This document shows positions 39,801 through 46,462 of a stretch of DNA of 64,000 nucleotides, in pieces. The number at the start of each line of letters is the position of its first letter. The first letter of the stretch is position 1. The notes beneath the pieces were generated by a model. The model was not told where the DNA came from, ran no database searches, and was given only the letters and a program-made list of their open reading frames with translations. The stretch comes from a virus: IMG/VR virus record IMGVR_UViG_3300047476_001680, positions 24,751 through 88,750 of that record. The stretch is one strand, 5' to 3'. Made by a program: the position numbers and the translations under genes.

Positions 39801-40342
39801 AGCGTGATGTCAGGGTTTACCTGTGTCTCGTCTGACCCAAACAGATAATAGTTCAGCGTGGAATTTAAATTGGGTGTGAAGGTTTTTTCTAGATCTACTT
39901 CGTTGGCAAAAACGTCCACTGCGTCAGGACCATTGGGGACCCAGTAGTACTCATTGAAGTTGACGAAAGCATCTAGATTTATCTTGGGGTCGTAACTATA
40001 AGATTCTCCAGAAAATAATTTATTTGGGTCTTGTGCACTGCCACCGTAATACTGTATTTTTTGCAGTAGTTCTGGGTATGTTACGTGGAAGTCTACTTGT
40101 TGTGTTTCTGGGTCAACGACTACTACACTTGGCTCAAGTTGATAGTCAGCTCTATCAATACTAGGCTCAATTAGATATTCATTTATATTTTTAAATCCCG
40201 GACTGCTCTTACGTCCCACGTACCCATTGATAGGGGTAAGATTGGCGTTGGTGGTCAGCTGATCCAGTGTGGCATTTAAAAATTTCTTGTTTGTTTCAGT
40301 CTGGAAGACTGATGGCAAAAGATCTAATGTTCTAGTTATCAT
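27875..40342 (-). CDS. Giant virion structural protein (4155 aa)
   Basis: This one gene occupies almost a fifth of the window. Residues about 2190-2860 contain repeated propeller-like blades of FG-GAP type: SLSSTGKYLTAGRPG, SISDDDNWLYVGAPG, STDGRQLVAGAPA, ITDTSDGLVVGSPE, VRGDSLFVGATQD, each followed by a G-x-V-Y/F strand. Further on, GGSGYADPPTITFSG and GSGYYTTPNITLS (about 3530-3590), and GLGYTKDG...LDNPVITVTGG (about 3840-3890), are repeated beta units. Near the C-terminus a block GERITFWNVD...LSNIRRGTLGT (about 4020-4060) is of a kind common in phage tail proteins. It follows gp6 by six bases without a clear ribosome site. I infer a tail-tip or baseplate-attached protein, possibly a host-recognition scaffold. 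Confidence 0.85.
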   Translation of the reverse strand: MITRTLDLLPSVFQTETNKKFLNATLDQLTTNANLTPINGYVGRKSSPGFKNINEYLIEPSIDRADYQLEPSVVVVDPETQQVDFHVTYPELLQKIQYYGGSAQDPNKLFSGESYSYDPKINLDAFVNFNEYYWVPNGPDAVDVFANEVDLEKTFTPNLNSTLNYYLFGSDETQVNPDITLARGGTYTFEVNQNSEGFWIQTEQGTTGFKVTDPTISTRSILGVTNNGESQGTITFNVPLKNDQDFYLNLPEVDIPDDLTLYATPLKFTQVYNQTLDNVVELFGGIDGVQKFEQLDNNLLVFGQVYNNVNDWIPSGIFDEVGTTFDSLGFDEPSDDLPLTLDVVTNDYAVTLANRYDIWRMNLEDIGDGQYRFKLSYYADIASLNKITVTGGQTLRSTSWYKTTTQTLESVPIITANLDRLYYQNGSREGAWGYIRIIDVENNIINVENDILSRTYYTSPNGVKFTNGLKVRFDASAQSSTYSEREFYVDGVGKGIRLTAVDSLIVYDSDPVDITVPDYITINRSSTDFNPWSKNNRWFHQQVLFDTARYNNTNVELTQAIKARRPIIEFIPDIKLFNSGYIGLQPVDIVDQIHERPFVAIQGQPVAYDNAGTKFEDGMRVIFTRELDPEARKKVYRVAFIDTDINTFNPAPVINLIEETDVVVPFSSVRATQSSNNGKYFWWDGVDWNEGQQKLNVNQAPRFDVYDANGISFGDLDYYPINNSATAFNGSTIFSYKIGAGANDSVLGFPLSYKNLITSGDIVFENTFENETFNYVIDGVTYTQKIGLGTLQEFSTGELRKLIPWRKVNEPTSQFQSIPYIYDGTDNVFRVDVLMEDSITRKNLRVLVNFKEITADYYTVTDLIGNKHDITIDSELIKQGDRIDINFYSKSQSQLGFYIIPENLNYNAQNFIVNEITLGQMRGHATNLAQSTVDLTGEFPGVNNSRDIDFNTGVGTILQHANPVSLPALFLSSEKYNFVDSVRYAEKEYSRFRHKFLSMAITEPYLDLESPIVAVDKILSQINSVKDNSFPWFASDMVPYGSDKNIITYYVLDTARRSYLLSEIFNPTVLSNKAVIIYYNKTQILLGRDYEFLESSPAFRFLDNFELTVGDRITIFEYTNTDGCYIPETPTKLGLWPKFTPEIFDDTSYLSGTVKMIRGHDGSVTPAFNDFRDDLVLELERRIYNNIKVSYTSTSVDMFATKPGRFRKELNRDYTLEQIEFALSKNFLNWAGALGLNFTSNDTYDVDNPYTYNYGGAGDVLDNQALPGSWRACFQYFYDTEAPNLRPWEMLGFSEEPLWWQDQYGPAPYTSDNTLLWEDLEAGAIRDGITVQYDARFVRPGLSNIIPVDNQGNLLPPLGLLTNSYNEQDFDKPWVSGEWGRIETAWRKSVNYPFACQILSAVINPAEYFSLGVATDIYRYDEVLNQYVVEGTNRCITQNDIKINGYIDSAGTITRGAGYINWLAERQTGLGVVDKTPLKSFIENYSIQLSYRMAGFSDKSRIKVIAEQYSPNSLNQGVVIPDDDYKLFVNKSQPILTPTYSAIIVEKTTSGWSLRGYDVSQPYFTVAVPAPSANSYPIRVLKETVTYPTIFQNTIQDVPYGTEFKTAQDVCDFIAGYERGLVSQGFKFTKFREDLGKVGDWALSIEEFLFWIQQGWSVGSILVLSPVANTLEFENSATVVDKISNDPWNSRVVDQNFKTLNYDAYSISRVGNNCNIILDNNQSMIALAKLNTVQYEHAMVFNNKSQFNDVIYDPATGQRQFRVKLVGSKTQDWTGSFEIPGFVYNRETVPGWTSGTDYRRGDLVEYKNFYYAAKDNIVANDEFKFTEWLPVDKSRIKTGLLNSFGTMAGLAENYYDIDTVTDDNIFDQYSLGLIGYRNRSYLDNLGINDTSQVKFYQGFIREKGTKRAIDALKQLSFEDNTSNITLHEDWAFKVGEYGSLDTNRYIEIQLQEQYLKNNPASLVIGANGSALYSETYTNKNSVYKTSTHTLEFPIFLDRNESSDYDEDIQSVGFAKIDEIDVKVFDLGSTLLTQEQLDILDVGKTLWCAKNYKQVWDIYEVTNTEVFTVNITNSLGGQLTVTTSDKHNFAKENIIILNGIDNFSGLYEIKSVTDDTNFVIEYTGDFDLTGFIGAEVDFVKILKLSSIKFRYLSEVPSRKLQWTPSTKIYIENGNQADEWSIYEKSEPWVLENNLKQSVLSNQGYLGSSLSLSSTGKYLTAGRPGTNSVTGNVVNFARNKYDQYIETGSITSNAKDLVGLGHDVANGDAIVIASAPYTKNNRGAVVVFDQDERGALAQRSIIASPVNTTSMFGHSITISDDDNWLYVGAPGEDKVYIYQFRDVDDESTSYTSAQVAVSSNSFTLPFTPAGQDFLVVQDREFIYTPYRDYTLAGNVLSFTFNINTAGNYGNLTVTQKSGYEYYANVSGNANSNFGWSVATSTDGRQLVAGAPADDVDGISRSGSISILDRSVERFYKTTSNVSFTVVSLHSLDNKNKVYVTGQLQTINVDYTVSGNTVSFITEPANGSTIEVESNNFELIGTKKGTDNVATDDQYGYSVDICPYNCSVYVGVPYFSSDNKFEVGRVYRLLNQSRVYGTIVGTVVNPTAVIGDTIRINDVVVEFTGTTLNNIVNDINNTRIPGITASNYNGYLKINSDAVIVADRLRVLPSTHSGTSPITYLGLDIFKDVEIIENPTATSYDRFGYTIAITDTSDGLVVGSPEAKTYKETTFDVYPALAETTPATKYFTDSTLDKLDQATTFDDGSTTFNDNFDSGAVWLMQYLSDSRQSIEYPGKFSLTQQLIPTDINVDFSTDIKFGSAVAVRGDSLFVGATQDSSSFTSTVNPQEYHGSVFYFKNNTGSKGWDQVESKQGRVDINSIVKAYLYNKDTNQVVYYLDYIDPIKGKILGQAEQELTYKTDYDPAVYNNSVRSDITLSQNFQWGREQVGQLWWDLGTVRYVDYEQGSIKYRTDNWGAQFEGSSIDVYEWVESDYPPSQYATLNGDGEVKYTDTYVSVNYIDTVTNLAVVKYYFWVKNKISVPQIASRKLSCLTVTDYIRNPKGSGIKYLAALRNDAVALFNIFEDVISDKIILHIDYASKINQDIIHREFSLLSPTGDKPANIPQVIYNKLLDSLSGVDVYDNIVPDAALPVQLKYGISNRPRQTMFVKREQAIANMVDYVNEVLKQTVVTRGFDLESISGGEPLPDITLGEYDLRCENNLEFGFVNPLTTPLGYRVLVVNDSTVGNHWALYENLRTDGWRLLRIQSYDVADYWEYTDWYAVGYSALTVPNFTIEATINLNDITSRLTTGDIIKIKNNGQNKWILLLVTDQDLRIIGIQSGTIQFKDNLYDYEKYGYSFDTGSFESSTFDRTPTVEMRTIVEALRNNIFINELSQKFTELFFVFVHYIFNEQKLVDWAFKTSFINIIHKVANLEELPLYRRNNQDNYKQYVEEVKPYRSTIREYVFNYEKTENNNLNVSDFDVVPYYDGELGLFRSPTSFATGGSVYPQDLDALNTSVNSYWKNNHDYYVSEVRVVDGGSGYADPPTITFSGSMTNDDARARALVANGSVTSVIVTYPGSGYYTTPNITLSFGGNAARLYPVLDNKTVRKIKTTLVYDRITYSSNVLTWSANTVFSENDIVTFNNVAYRVSTGFTSTSLFSSENLVELSGGDFDNANDRITAYYNPDIGRPGKNLALLQSGIDYPRVLLDSPYFSESGGFDVSSNEFDEDNFDAQARNEDGVFVFDEDLLDRIIDGGPPLANTAFDTSFSSNASVIEIDGGDYVDPYNSHSPEELVPGRMFDSVVMTITTANVDPLSSEYTNWYNSIGMTLDGVFIEDGGLGYTKDGISSVNVTVTSGNALVTATITTDGIILDNLGSIVGISISQPGLRYLDNPVITVTGGNLRPAIIYPRLSRPYWETTNNVFSYRIHKSIQSYKNLPRFTEIQDGEDIYRYYRADYVLDRTTLASDITANSNTIVVANSAVLSLPVNTPTSRIPGVIYINGERITFWNVDTATHTLSNIRRGTLGTGMASHSAGTVVYDMGANVDVVQGVDKADRDNIAFTRVNVAGVEFGKRFEGANFGPPITYTFTSVNNAVRTGVFNEQGYADSPILTESNVVVITEASLENITVETLANAPASNTGIFNSNTPYIRFIKGLTS

Positions 40343-40348
40343 TTTTTA

Positions 40349-43300
40349 CTAAGTTATTATTGTATTTAATGTACTTGAAGAAGTGCCCAGTTTAGTAGAT
40401 GTAATGCCGCTGATAATTTCTATATTGTCAATGGTGGCAACACTGATCAAGATCTCATTGGCCTCACTGCTTATCTGTTGAAGACTTCCATATATCTGAT
40501 CACTGGACTTGGGCACAATAATAATGCTACTAACATTGGGTGCCATAGATTGCTGTATGTAGGTGGCCAACTCAGTGAAATAAAAAGTATCACCAAAGTC
40601 CCAGTTACCCGAAGCAAAAAAGTTATTAATATACTTTAATACCTGTGTGCGTATCTCACTGTCACTTAAATTAATTCCAGTATTTTTAACTACCTTGAAT
40701 GTTGCTTGAAGTTCTGAACTAGCCCTGGGGCCGAACAGTGGCTTAAATTTCGCGCTGTTAAAAATCAAGGCGTCACTCACACTCTTATAATCTTCTAGAG
40801 TGCTAAATTGAAGCTTGAGCTCTTCGCTAGTTGGTCTACTAGGTTCTTGTATTAGATTATTACTGACATTAGTAGCCCAGACTCTATAGTCTGTTTCGTA
40901 CCCCTTGGTCAGTATGTAAAGATCGATGAGATTACTTGGGCTTGGGTCTATTCTACGACTGTTAAGTGCGTTGTGCCTGTACTGGAAATATAGGTCCCGT
41001 CGACCTGAGTAAAATTTGTATTGATAAAAATTGTTTTCGTCCAGTGTTACATCCAGTAATTCCCTTATTCCACTGCTATTAAGTGTAATTTGGTAAAACT
41101 TCCTGCCGGTGACATCCTCAGTGCTTGTGGTGAAAAATAACTGACCCACTACATATAAATTGATATCGGGTAAAATATCACTGCTTATGGCATAATCGGT
41201 GTTTACCTCTCCAGGATCAAGAGCAAGATAGTTAATAAAAGAAATATCACTAGTATCTCGTTCAAAAAATACTAGATCGTCCCCAACCACCATATCAAAA
41301 ATATCAGGATCGTCTGGCACCCCATCATCGTTTTTATCACTGTAGCTCACATAGACTTTACTGTTATTGACAAACCCGTCGCTGTCAATTACTTGACCAC
41401 GAACCCACCAATTAACATCGTGGTTCAACAAGGCAGTGCCCTGGGGATTCTTGTTAACCTGTAAAACTTTCACAGTGTCATTGACAGTGCGCCCGGTTAT
41501 TGGATCAAATATTTTAGTGGTTTCGTCATAATAAAACTTGGTGGCACGTAGACTGTCAAACCTATATCTCAGACCCCGAATTTCCACAGTATAAACTGTG
41601 CTTGTCAGTGTAAAGTTCAAAAGCCAGCTATTATCTTCCCCCAGGCCCTCACGTGTCTGTGAGAATATATAGTTACCTTGTGAGTCCACATCAGTGTTAA
41701 GATAGGATTTGGGTATAATTTTCCAAGCACCTTCAGTCTGATCAAAACGCAGGCCAAACTCACTGTAGTTGCTGATTTCTCTGATTAGGCTTTGGGTAAA
41801 CTCAGTGCTAAAAGTATTGTTATAGGCAGGAATCACTGTCTGTGCTATGGCGTCAGTGGGTATTATTTCACTGACGCTGATTGGGCCCAGACCTGTGTTT
41901 AATATTCCCTGCTCACCATTTCCTATTACATTGGTCACTGTGGCATAAATTGTGTCCTTGCCACCGTCAGGTATAATGCCTGAACTAGGTAACGGCATTA
42001 TTTTGTTTTGTGCGTTAAAATAATTTCCCGTGCCAGGAGAAAAAATCACTATGCAATTAACACCGATGTACTTGTTGCTACCTGTGACCAGTGATCCAAT
42101 TTGTTGTGGTAATCCCGCAGAATTTTTAAAATAACCAGTGCCACTACTACTGCCCACAGTAACCTGTTCCCAATATAAGTTATCTAAAGTAAACCTATTA
42201 AAATACTTGTAATAAAAATGCAGTAGTTCCTTGGCCTTGATCTTGGGTAGGATTTGATTTTGAATTACTTTATTAATATCTACTGTGGTACTGAAACTAA
42301 AAGTAATACTGTTGTCAATGACATCCTCTTTGATTAAGATACCATCTTCGTTAAAAATATTGGTAGAACTGTATCTGCCAGTGGTGTCCGCTGTGTCAAG
42401 AAATCGACTAGTGCCGCTACTGGTTCTGTTGACTGCTTTAATTTTACTAATACTGCTAAAATTAGCATAGGGGAATGTGTTATAGTCTTCCGCAGTGACC
42501 ATACGGTTCTGCGTATAGTATTGTTGCGGTGCGCGAGCTCTAATTTCATCAGTGGTTTCCGCTGCCAGGGCGTTGGCCACCGTGTACTTTAAACTAGCAG
42601 TGATGGTCAGTGTCTCTGGTCTACCAGTGGCACTGACGTAGGGAATGTTTAGACTGATGTTTTGCATTTCGCTGGGCACAATTTTGTAAGTAGTTCCCGA
42701 ACTCTGTCTATAAAATGCAGTAAAATTTCCCTGTGGTATACTGGCAAAGGTTCCATCACCGAAAATTAAATCAATCTGGTCACTTGTCTTGGTAGTGACC
42801 TGATAGCTCTTTTTAGCGGCATTACTGTTATAGATAATATTAGGTGCTTGTACTGCCAGGACCTGATTCCACTCATTGGTAAGCACATTGTTGGCATTAC
42901 GTTCAAACAACCAGACGTCATCATTATTGATGTTGTCAGCATTAATATTGATAACATTATTGGGTATGCTTTCTATAATAGAAAAATTAGTGCTATTTAG
43001 AACACCCTGTTTAAAATATAAGAAAAACCCGGTATTATTACTGGCGTTGCCTTGTCCGTCATTGCGATAAAGAATATTAAAAACTTGTCCTAGACGTGGG
43101 CTAACCTCATAGATATAGGATTTGTTTACGCTGGTGGCGCTGACAAATTCAAAAGGCAGTGGAGTTCCTTCAATTTCGCTGTCAAAAGCAAATACTGGTA
43201 GAATATCGCTGGGAGTATTAATATTGTACTCGCTGTTCACAATACCACCAATGGTTTGTGTATTACTGGGGCGGCCTACCTTTTGACCCGAAATAAGTGC

Positions 43301-43786
43301 TGCATTCACGACGATAATAAATTGCTCGTACCAGTTAACATTAGTATTGTCATTCCAGAATATACTTAGATTAGTTAGGTCGTTGCCCTCGTTGTCTCTC
43401 AGAGGCTCGGTAGTACGAATACTTTCAAATTTTAAAAATCCCTGTGCTGCTTTGTTGCGCTTGGGTGCGTAGCTAATTAACTTAGCTAGTTTTAGGACAC
43501 TTTCGCGACGTTCGGCAGTGTCAATGAAGTTTTCTCTGGCATTGAGATCAGTCCTAAACGCAAGACTCTGACCGAGGTAGGCTATCATATCAATCAGCGC
43601 AATAAACTCGCTGCTCTCAATGAAGTCATTGAAGTCCTCGGGGTAGTAAAGTTGCAGATATTCTATCATTGATTTTCTAAGAGTTTGATAGTCATAACTC
43701 TGAAAATCAGCATTTCTAAAACTTTCGTAGACTCTAGTCCAATCTTGATTCACTAGTAGACTGTTTTGTCTTGTAGTATTTGCCAT
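40349..43786 (-). CDS. 6: Baseplate wedge subunit gp6
   Basis: The N-terminal 150 residues carry the gp6 hallmark: a helical segment with SMIEYLQLYYPEDFNDFIES and AYLGQSLAFRTDLNARENFIDTAERRESVLKLAKLI. In T4 gp6 forms the inner ring of the baseplate wedge and contacts gp53 and gp25, both encoded nearby. At 1145 residues it is much longer than T4 gp6 (660), as is usual for marine relatives. The extra length is beta-rich. A late-promoter octamer lies about 22 bases before the ATG. The gene is separated from the giant protein gene by only six bases. Confidence 0.93.
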   Translation of the reverse strand: MANTTRQNSLLVNQDWTRVYESFRNADFQSYDYQTLRKSMIEYLQLYYPEDFNDFIESSEFIALIDMIAYLGQSLAFRTDLNARENFIDTAERRESVLKLAKLISYAPKRNKAAQGFLKFESIRTTEPLRDNEGNDLTNLSIFWNDNTNVNWYEQFIIVVNAALISGQKVGRPSNTQTIGGIVNSEYNINTPSDILPVFAFDSEIEGTPLPFEFVSATSVNKSYIYEVSPRLGQVFNILYRNDGQGNASNNTGFFLYFKQGVLNSTNFSIIESIPNNVININADNINNDDVWLFERNANNVLTNEWNQVLAVQAPNIIYNSNAAKKSYQVTTKTSDQIDLIFGDGTFASIPQGNFTAFYRQSSGTTYKIVPSEMQNISLNIPYVSATGRPETLTITASLKYTVANALAAETTDEIRARAPQQYYTQNRMVTAEDYNTFPYANFSSISKIKAVNRTSSGTSRFLDTADTTGRYSSTNIFNEDGILIKEDVIDNSITFSFSTTVDINKVIQNQILPKIKAKELLHFYYKYFNRFTLDNLYWEQVTVGSSSGTGYFKNSAGLPQQIGSLVTGSNKYIGVNCIVIFSPGTGNYFNAQNKIMPLPSSGIIPDGGKDTIYATVTNVIGNGEQGILNTGLGPISVSEIIPTDAIAQTVIPAYNNTFSTEFTQSLIREISNYSEFGLRFDQTEGAWKIIPKSYLNTDVDSQGNYIFSQTREGLGEDNSWLLNFTLTSTVYTVEIRGLRYRFDSLRATKFYYDETTKIFDPITGRTVNDTVKVLQVNKNPQGTALLNHDVNWWVRGQVIDSDGFVNNSKVYVSYSDKNDDGVPDDPDIFDMVVGDDLVFFERDTSDISFINYLALDPGEVNTDYAISSDILPDINLYVVGQLFFTTSTEDVTGRKFYQITLNSSGIRELLDVTLDENNFYQYKFYSGRRDLYFQYRHNALNSRRIDPSPSNLIDLYILTKGYETDYRVWATNVSNNLIQEPSRPTSEELKLQFSTLEDYKSVSDALIFNSAKFKPLFGPRASSELQATFKVVKNTGINLSDSEIRTQVLKYINNFFASGNWDFGDTFYFTELATYIQQSMAPNVSSIIIVPKSSDQIYGSLQQISSEANEILISVATIDNIEIISGITSTKLGTSSSTLNTIIT

Positions 43787-43807
43787 ATGAAAAATCCAGT
43801 TATTTTA

Positions 43808-43815
43808 TATTTATC
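43808..43815 (-). promoter_or_regulatory. Late-promoter-like octamer before gp6
   Basis: GATAAATA (seven of eight to TATAAATA) lies 22 bases before the gp6 start, in the short gap after gp25. It is an internal late promoter that would boost gp6 and the giant structural gene. Confidence 0.65.
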
Positions 43816-43835
43816 AGCCTAGAACACCCCAGGTT

Positions 43836-44207
43836 TTAGACAGAAGTAATGTTGTTGGTGCGGTTAAAATTGACCTTGAGTGTGTCTCTCTCATTGGTTC
43901 TAATATGAATTAAGTTTATTTCTATCTGGAACCCTTGTTCTGATTGTATTACGCTGACATTCTCGGCTGCTATTCTTGGATCGCTACCAATAATTCTATT
44001 GATATCGTTTATGATTTTGTTTTTAGTATCAGCATCAAAAGGTTCAAAGACCATATCGTGAATAATAGTGCCGTATTCGGGGTTCATTAGCTTTTCGCCC
44101 TTCCTAATATTAAAACTGTTATAAAGGTCTTGTTTCGCTAGTTCAAAATCAGTGACTCGAAATCTCTTTACACGATTAACTGTACTAAAACCCCTGTATT
44201 GTGCCAT
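43836..44207 (-). CDS. 25: Baseplate wedge subunit gp25
   Basis: This protein is of the gp25/GPW family, 123 residues against 132 in T4. It contains RKGEKLMNPEYGTIIHDMVFEPFD with the family EYG motif, and INDINRIIGSDPRIAAENV. gp25 joins the baseplate to the sheath and is conserved in all contractile injection systems. It begins one base after the gp5 stop. Cotranscription with gp5, gp6 and gp53 is expected. Confidence 0.95.
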   Translation of the reverse strand: MAQYRGFSTVNRVKRFRVTDFELAKQDLYNSFNIRKGEKLMNPEYGTIIHDMVFEPFDADTKNKIINDINRIIGSDPRIAAENVSVIQSEQGFQIEINLIHIRTNERDTLKVNFNRTNNITSV

Positions 44208-44208
44208 T

Positions 44209-46461
44209 TTATGCTCCTAGTTTATTTTTACTTTCTGATGCTGCTGCCAGCTTGGGGGCACCGGCCTGCACAGCGTAGACACCGTTGGCATAATAATTGC
44301 CCACGCCAGTACCGTAAGCATCTGATGCATTGGATTTACCAGCATAAAACTTACTTGCATTTCCAGTGCCACCTAGATGCGAAGCTGATAGTAGTCCAGC
44401 CACTTCTTCCTTGGGAGTACTGTCTGTGATCACGCCCGTGCTCTTTAATCTTGTATAATTTGTCTGAGTATACTTGTACATAACATCTTCTTGAAGTTGC
44501 TTGTTATTAAGAAACTCGTCTCTACTGGCTGGCTTGCCTGGGCCACCCACCCAGACGCTGGGGTCTTTGAGTTGTGCTTCTGTAGTGCCGCGTTTAACAA
44601 GCCCTTGGTCTGCCAGAGCTGCTGCACCCATCTGATATTTGCCCACATACCCCAGTGAGTTGACAGTGTCATATTTTCCAGCACTTTCAGTGTATCCAGT
44701 CTGCCCGAAAAGTGCTTTGACTTCCGATTGCTCTAGATTGCCTATGCCACCCTTGGGCTCGGGCTGTCTGCGCAGGAAAGCTTCAGGTGCTTGTTTTTTA
44801 GGGTTAGAATACTTGGAAACATCAGGTTTCCCAGCACCGCTGCCAGTGCCACTACCGCCTCCTGAAACAGTGCCACCGGTACTACCTGAGCTAGACGATG
44901 TGCTAGAGTTAGTATTACTTGATGACGATGAACCTGCCTTTTTAGCATCTTGTTGATTTTGATAAACTTCCTGCGGATTAGTACTACTTGATGTGGAGTT
45001 ACCCGCGGCGGCTGCAGACTGTGATTGCGATTTATTGATACTTTCTAATTCTTGCAGAGTTTTTCTAGTGTAGGGTTCGTGAGTGGCAATATGTGTGTTA
45101 ATAGATTTAACTTTGCCAGGTACCTGATCCCAGGTATTATTAATGTATTCTGTTTCTGTAAGACTATTCTGCGGCAGTTTGTCTACCAGGGGAGCACTAG
45201 CATTGCCCCCACTGTTTATATTGACTGGGCCACCTAGTATGTTCATTGCACCACTGGAACTTATTACTCCCTTGCCACTGTTCATAATTAAACTGGAAGT
45301 ATTTGTGGTAATATAATCTTTGCCGTAGAGGTTAATACTATCGTCGCCTCTAATTTTAACGCTGGCAGTACTTTCTATATGCACACCATTCTTGCCGTAC
45401 ATACGTATGTAATCTGCGTTTATGTTTAAACTGTTGTCACTGTGAATTTGTATGGGCCCGTGACTACGCATATTGATACCCATAGCACTATAAACTATGA
45501 CTTCACCACCGGGACTTAGTTCCACCCAGCTATCACCACGTGCATTACTGATGTAGATAAATTCCTGATCTTCTTCATCGTACATCACTATTTGATGCCC
45601 TGCTGCACTGCGCCAGCGGGTCAGTTTACTTTTACCGAAGAGATCACCGTCATCCATCACAAAACTATGACCACCCTGGCGATTTTTAACATTAAAATCT
45701 TCGATGTTAAAATCGCCCTGTTCAATTTTAGTCCTCAACTGTTCATCGTTGGCTGGATCTGGTGTGGGTCTACCTGGAGTACTGACACCGAACACACCGT
45801 TAACGATATCTCTATTAGGTGTTGAGTTTAGTGGACCTCTTAAGGGGTCTCTGTCCAGGCCCTGATTTATGTACTGATCAGCCAAAAAGGGATTTATTGG
45901 TTTTTTATTTTTGAACCATCCAGGCGAAAATGCAGTGTTTTTGCTGTCGTTATATTCCCCTGTGGGATAATAACCCGCGGGCTTGACACGAGATTTCAAA
46001 TCGTCAGGTATGCTGTCAGCATCAATATTGGCCAGAGGTTCAGCTGCGTTGGCTGGTATCATACTCTTGCCCAGGAAATCACTCACACAGGCGAACCAAA
46101 AACCCTCGGAATTTTTCCCATTGGGGAAGCAACATAACACCTTGTTGCCAATGTCAGGCGGTGTCATAAACATACCATAACTTTGTCTGGTATTAGTATA
46201 GGTGTTTTTTCCTGATAATATGTCAGTGCCAGTGGTATGCCCCAGGAAGGGACTGGCATAGCGTACTGGGAACCAACCCTGCCTGTTGTTGGGGGCGTGA
46301 TTGCCCAGTCCATCAATATAGACAAAAAGAGACCCATTTCTACTAAAAGTGTCTATGTCCTTGACTATACCCACATAAATGTTACCCAGATTGGCGGGAT
46401 TAGTAACTGATTTGATACTATCTAGACTGGGTTTTGTACTGGTTACTTTGTTATTTGCCAT
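44209..46461 (-). CDS. 5: Baseplate hub spike gp5-like with C-terminal lysozyme-like domain
   Basis: The OB-fold of gp5-type spikes lies at about 20-145 (VGIVKDIDTF, WFPVRYASPFLG, VLCCFPNGK). A beta-helix needle region of VxIxSxG-like repeats is at about 310-420, and a Ser/Gly linker at about 500-545. A C-terminal lysozyme superfamily-like domain begins around 585 (GYTESAGKYDTVN...GYVGKYQMGAAAL), with Glu in TES as the likely catalytic residue. In T4 the lysozyme sits between the OB and needle domains; here it follows the needle. I use the ATG at 46461 rather than a GTG upstream, since it forms TAATATG with the previous stop. The lysozyme should locally open peptidoglycan during infection. 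Confidence 0.9.
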   Translation of the reverse strand: MANNKVTSTKPSLDSIKSVTNPANLGNIYVGIVKDIDTFSRNGSLFVYIDGLGNHAPNNRQGWFPVRYASPFLGHTTGTDILSGKNTYTNTRQSYGMFMTPPDIGNKVLCCFPNGKNSEGFWFACVSDFLGKSMIPANAAEPLANIDADSIPDDLKSRVKPAGYYPTGEYNDSKNTAFSPGWFKNKKPINPFLADQYINQGLDRDPLRGPLNSTPNRDIVNGVFGVSTPGRPTPDPANDEQLRTKIEQGDFNIEDFNVKNRQGGHSFVMDDGDLFGKSKLTRWRSAAGHQIVMYDEEDQEFIYISNARGDSWVELSPGGEVIVYSAMGINMRSHGPIQIHSDNSLNINADYIRMYGKNGVHIESTASVKIRGDDSINLYGKDYITTNTSSLIMNSGKGVISSSGAMNILGGPVNINSGGNASAPLVDKLPQNSLTETEYINNTWDQVPGKVKSINTHIATHEPYTRKTLQELESINKSQSQSAAAAGNSTSSSTNPQEVYQNQQDAKKAGSSSSSNTNSSTSSSSGSTGGTVSGGGSGTGSGAGKPDVSKYSNPKKQAPEAFLRRQPEPKGGIGNLEQSEVKALFGQTGYTESAGKYDTVNSLGYVGKYQMGAAALADQGLVKRGTTEAQLKDPSVWVGGPGKPASRDEFLNNKQLQEDVMYKYTQTNYTRLKSTGVITDSTPKEEVAGLLSASHLGGTGNASKFYAGKSNASDAYGTGVGNYYANGVYAVQAGAPKLAAASESKNKLGA

Positions 46462-46462
46462 A

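Noticed and set aside
44742-44948. Frames overlapping the Ser/Gly linker of gp5
   Set aside because: They are alternative-frame readings of a low-complexity linker without start signals.
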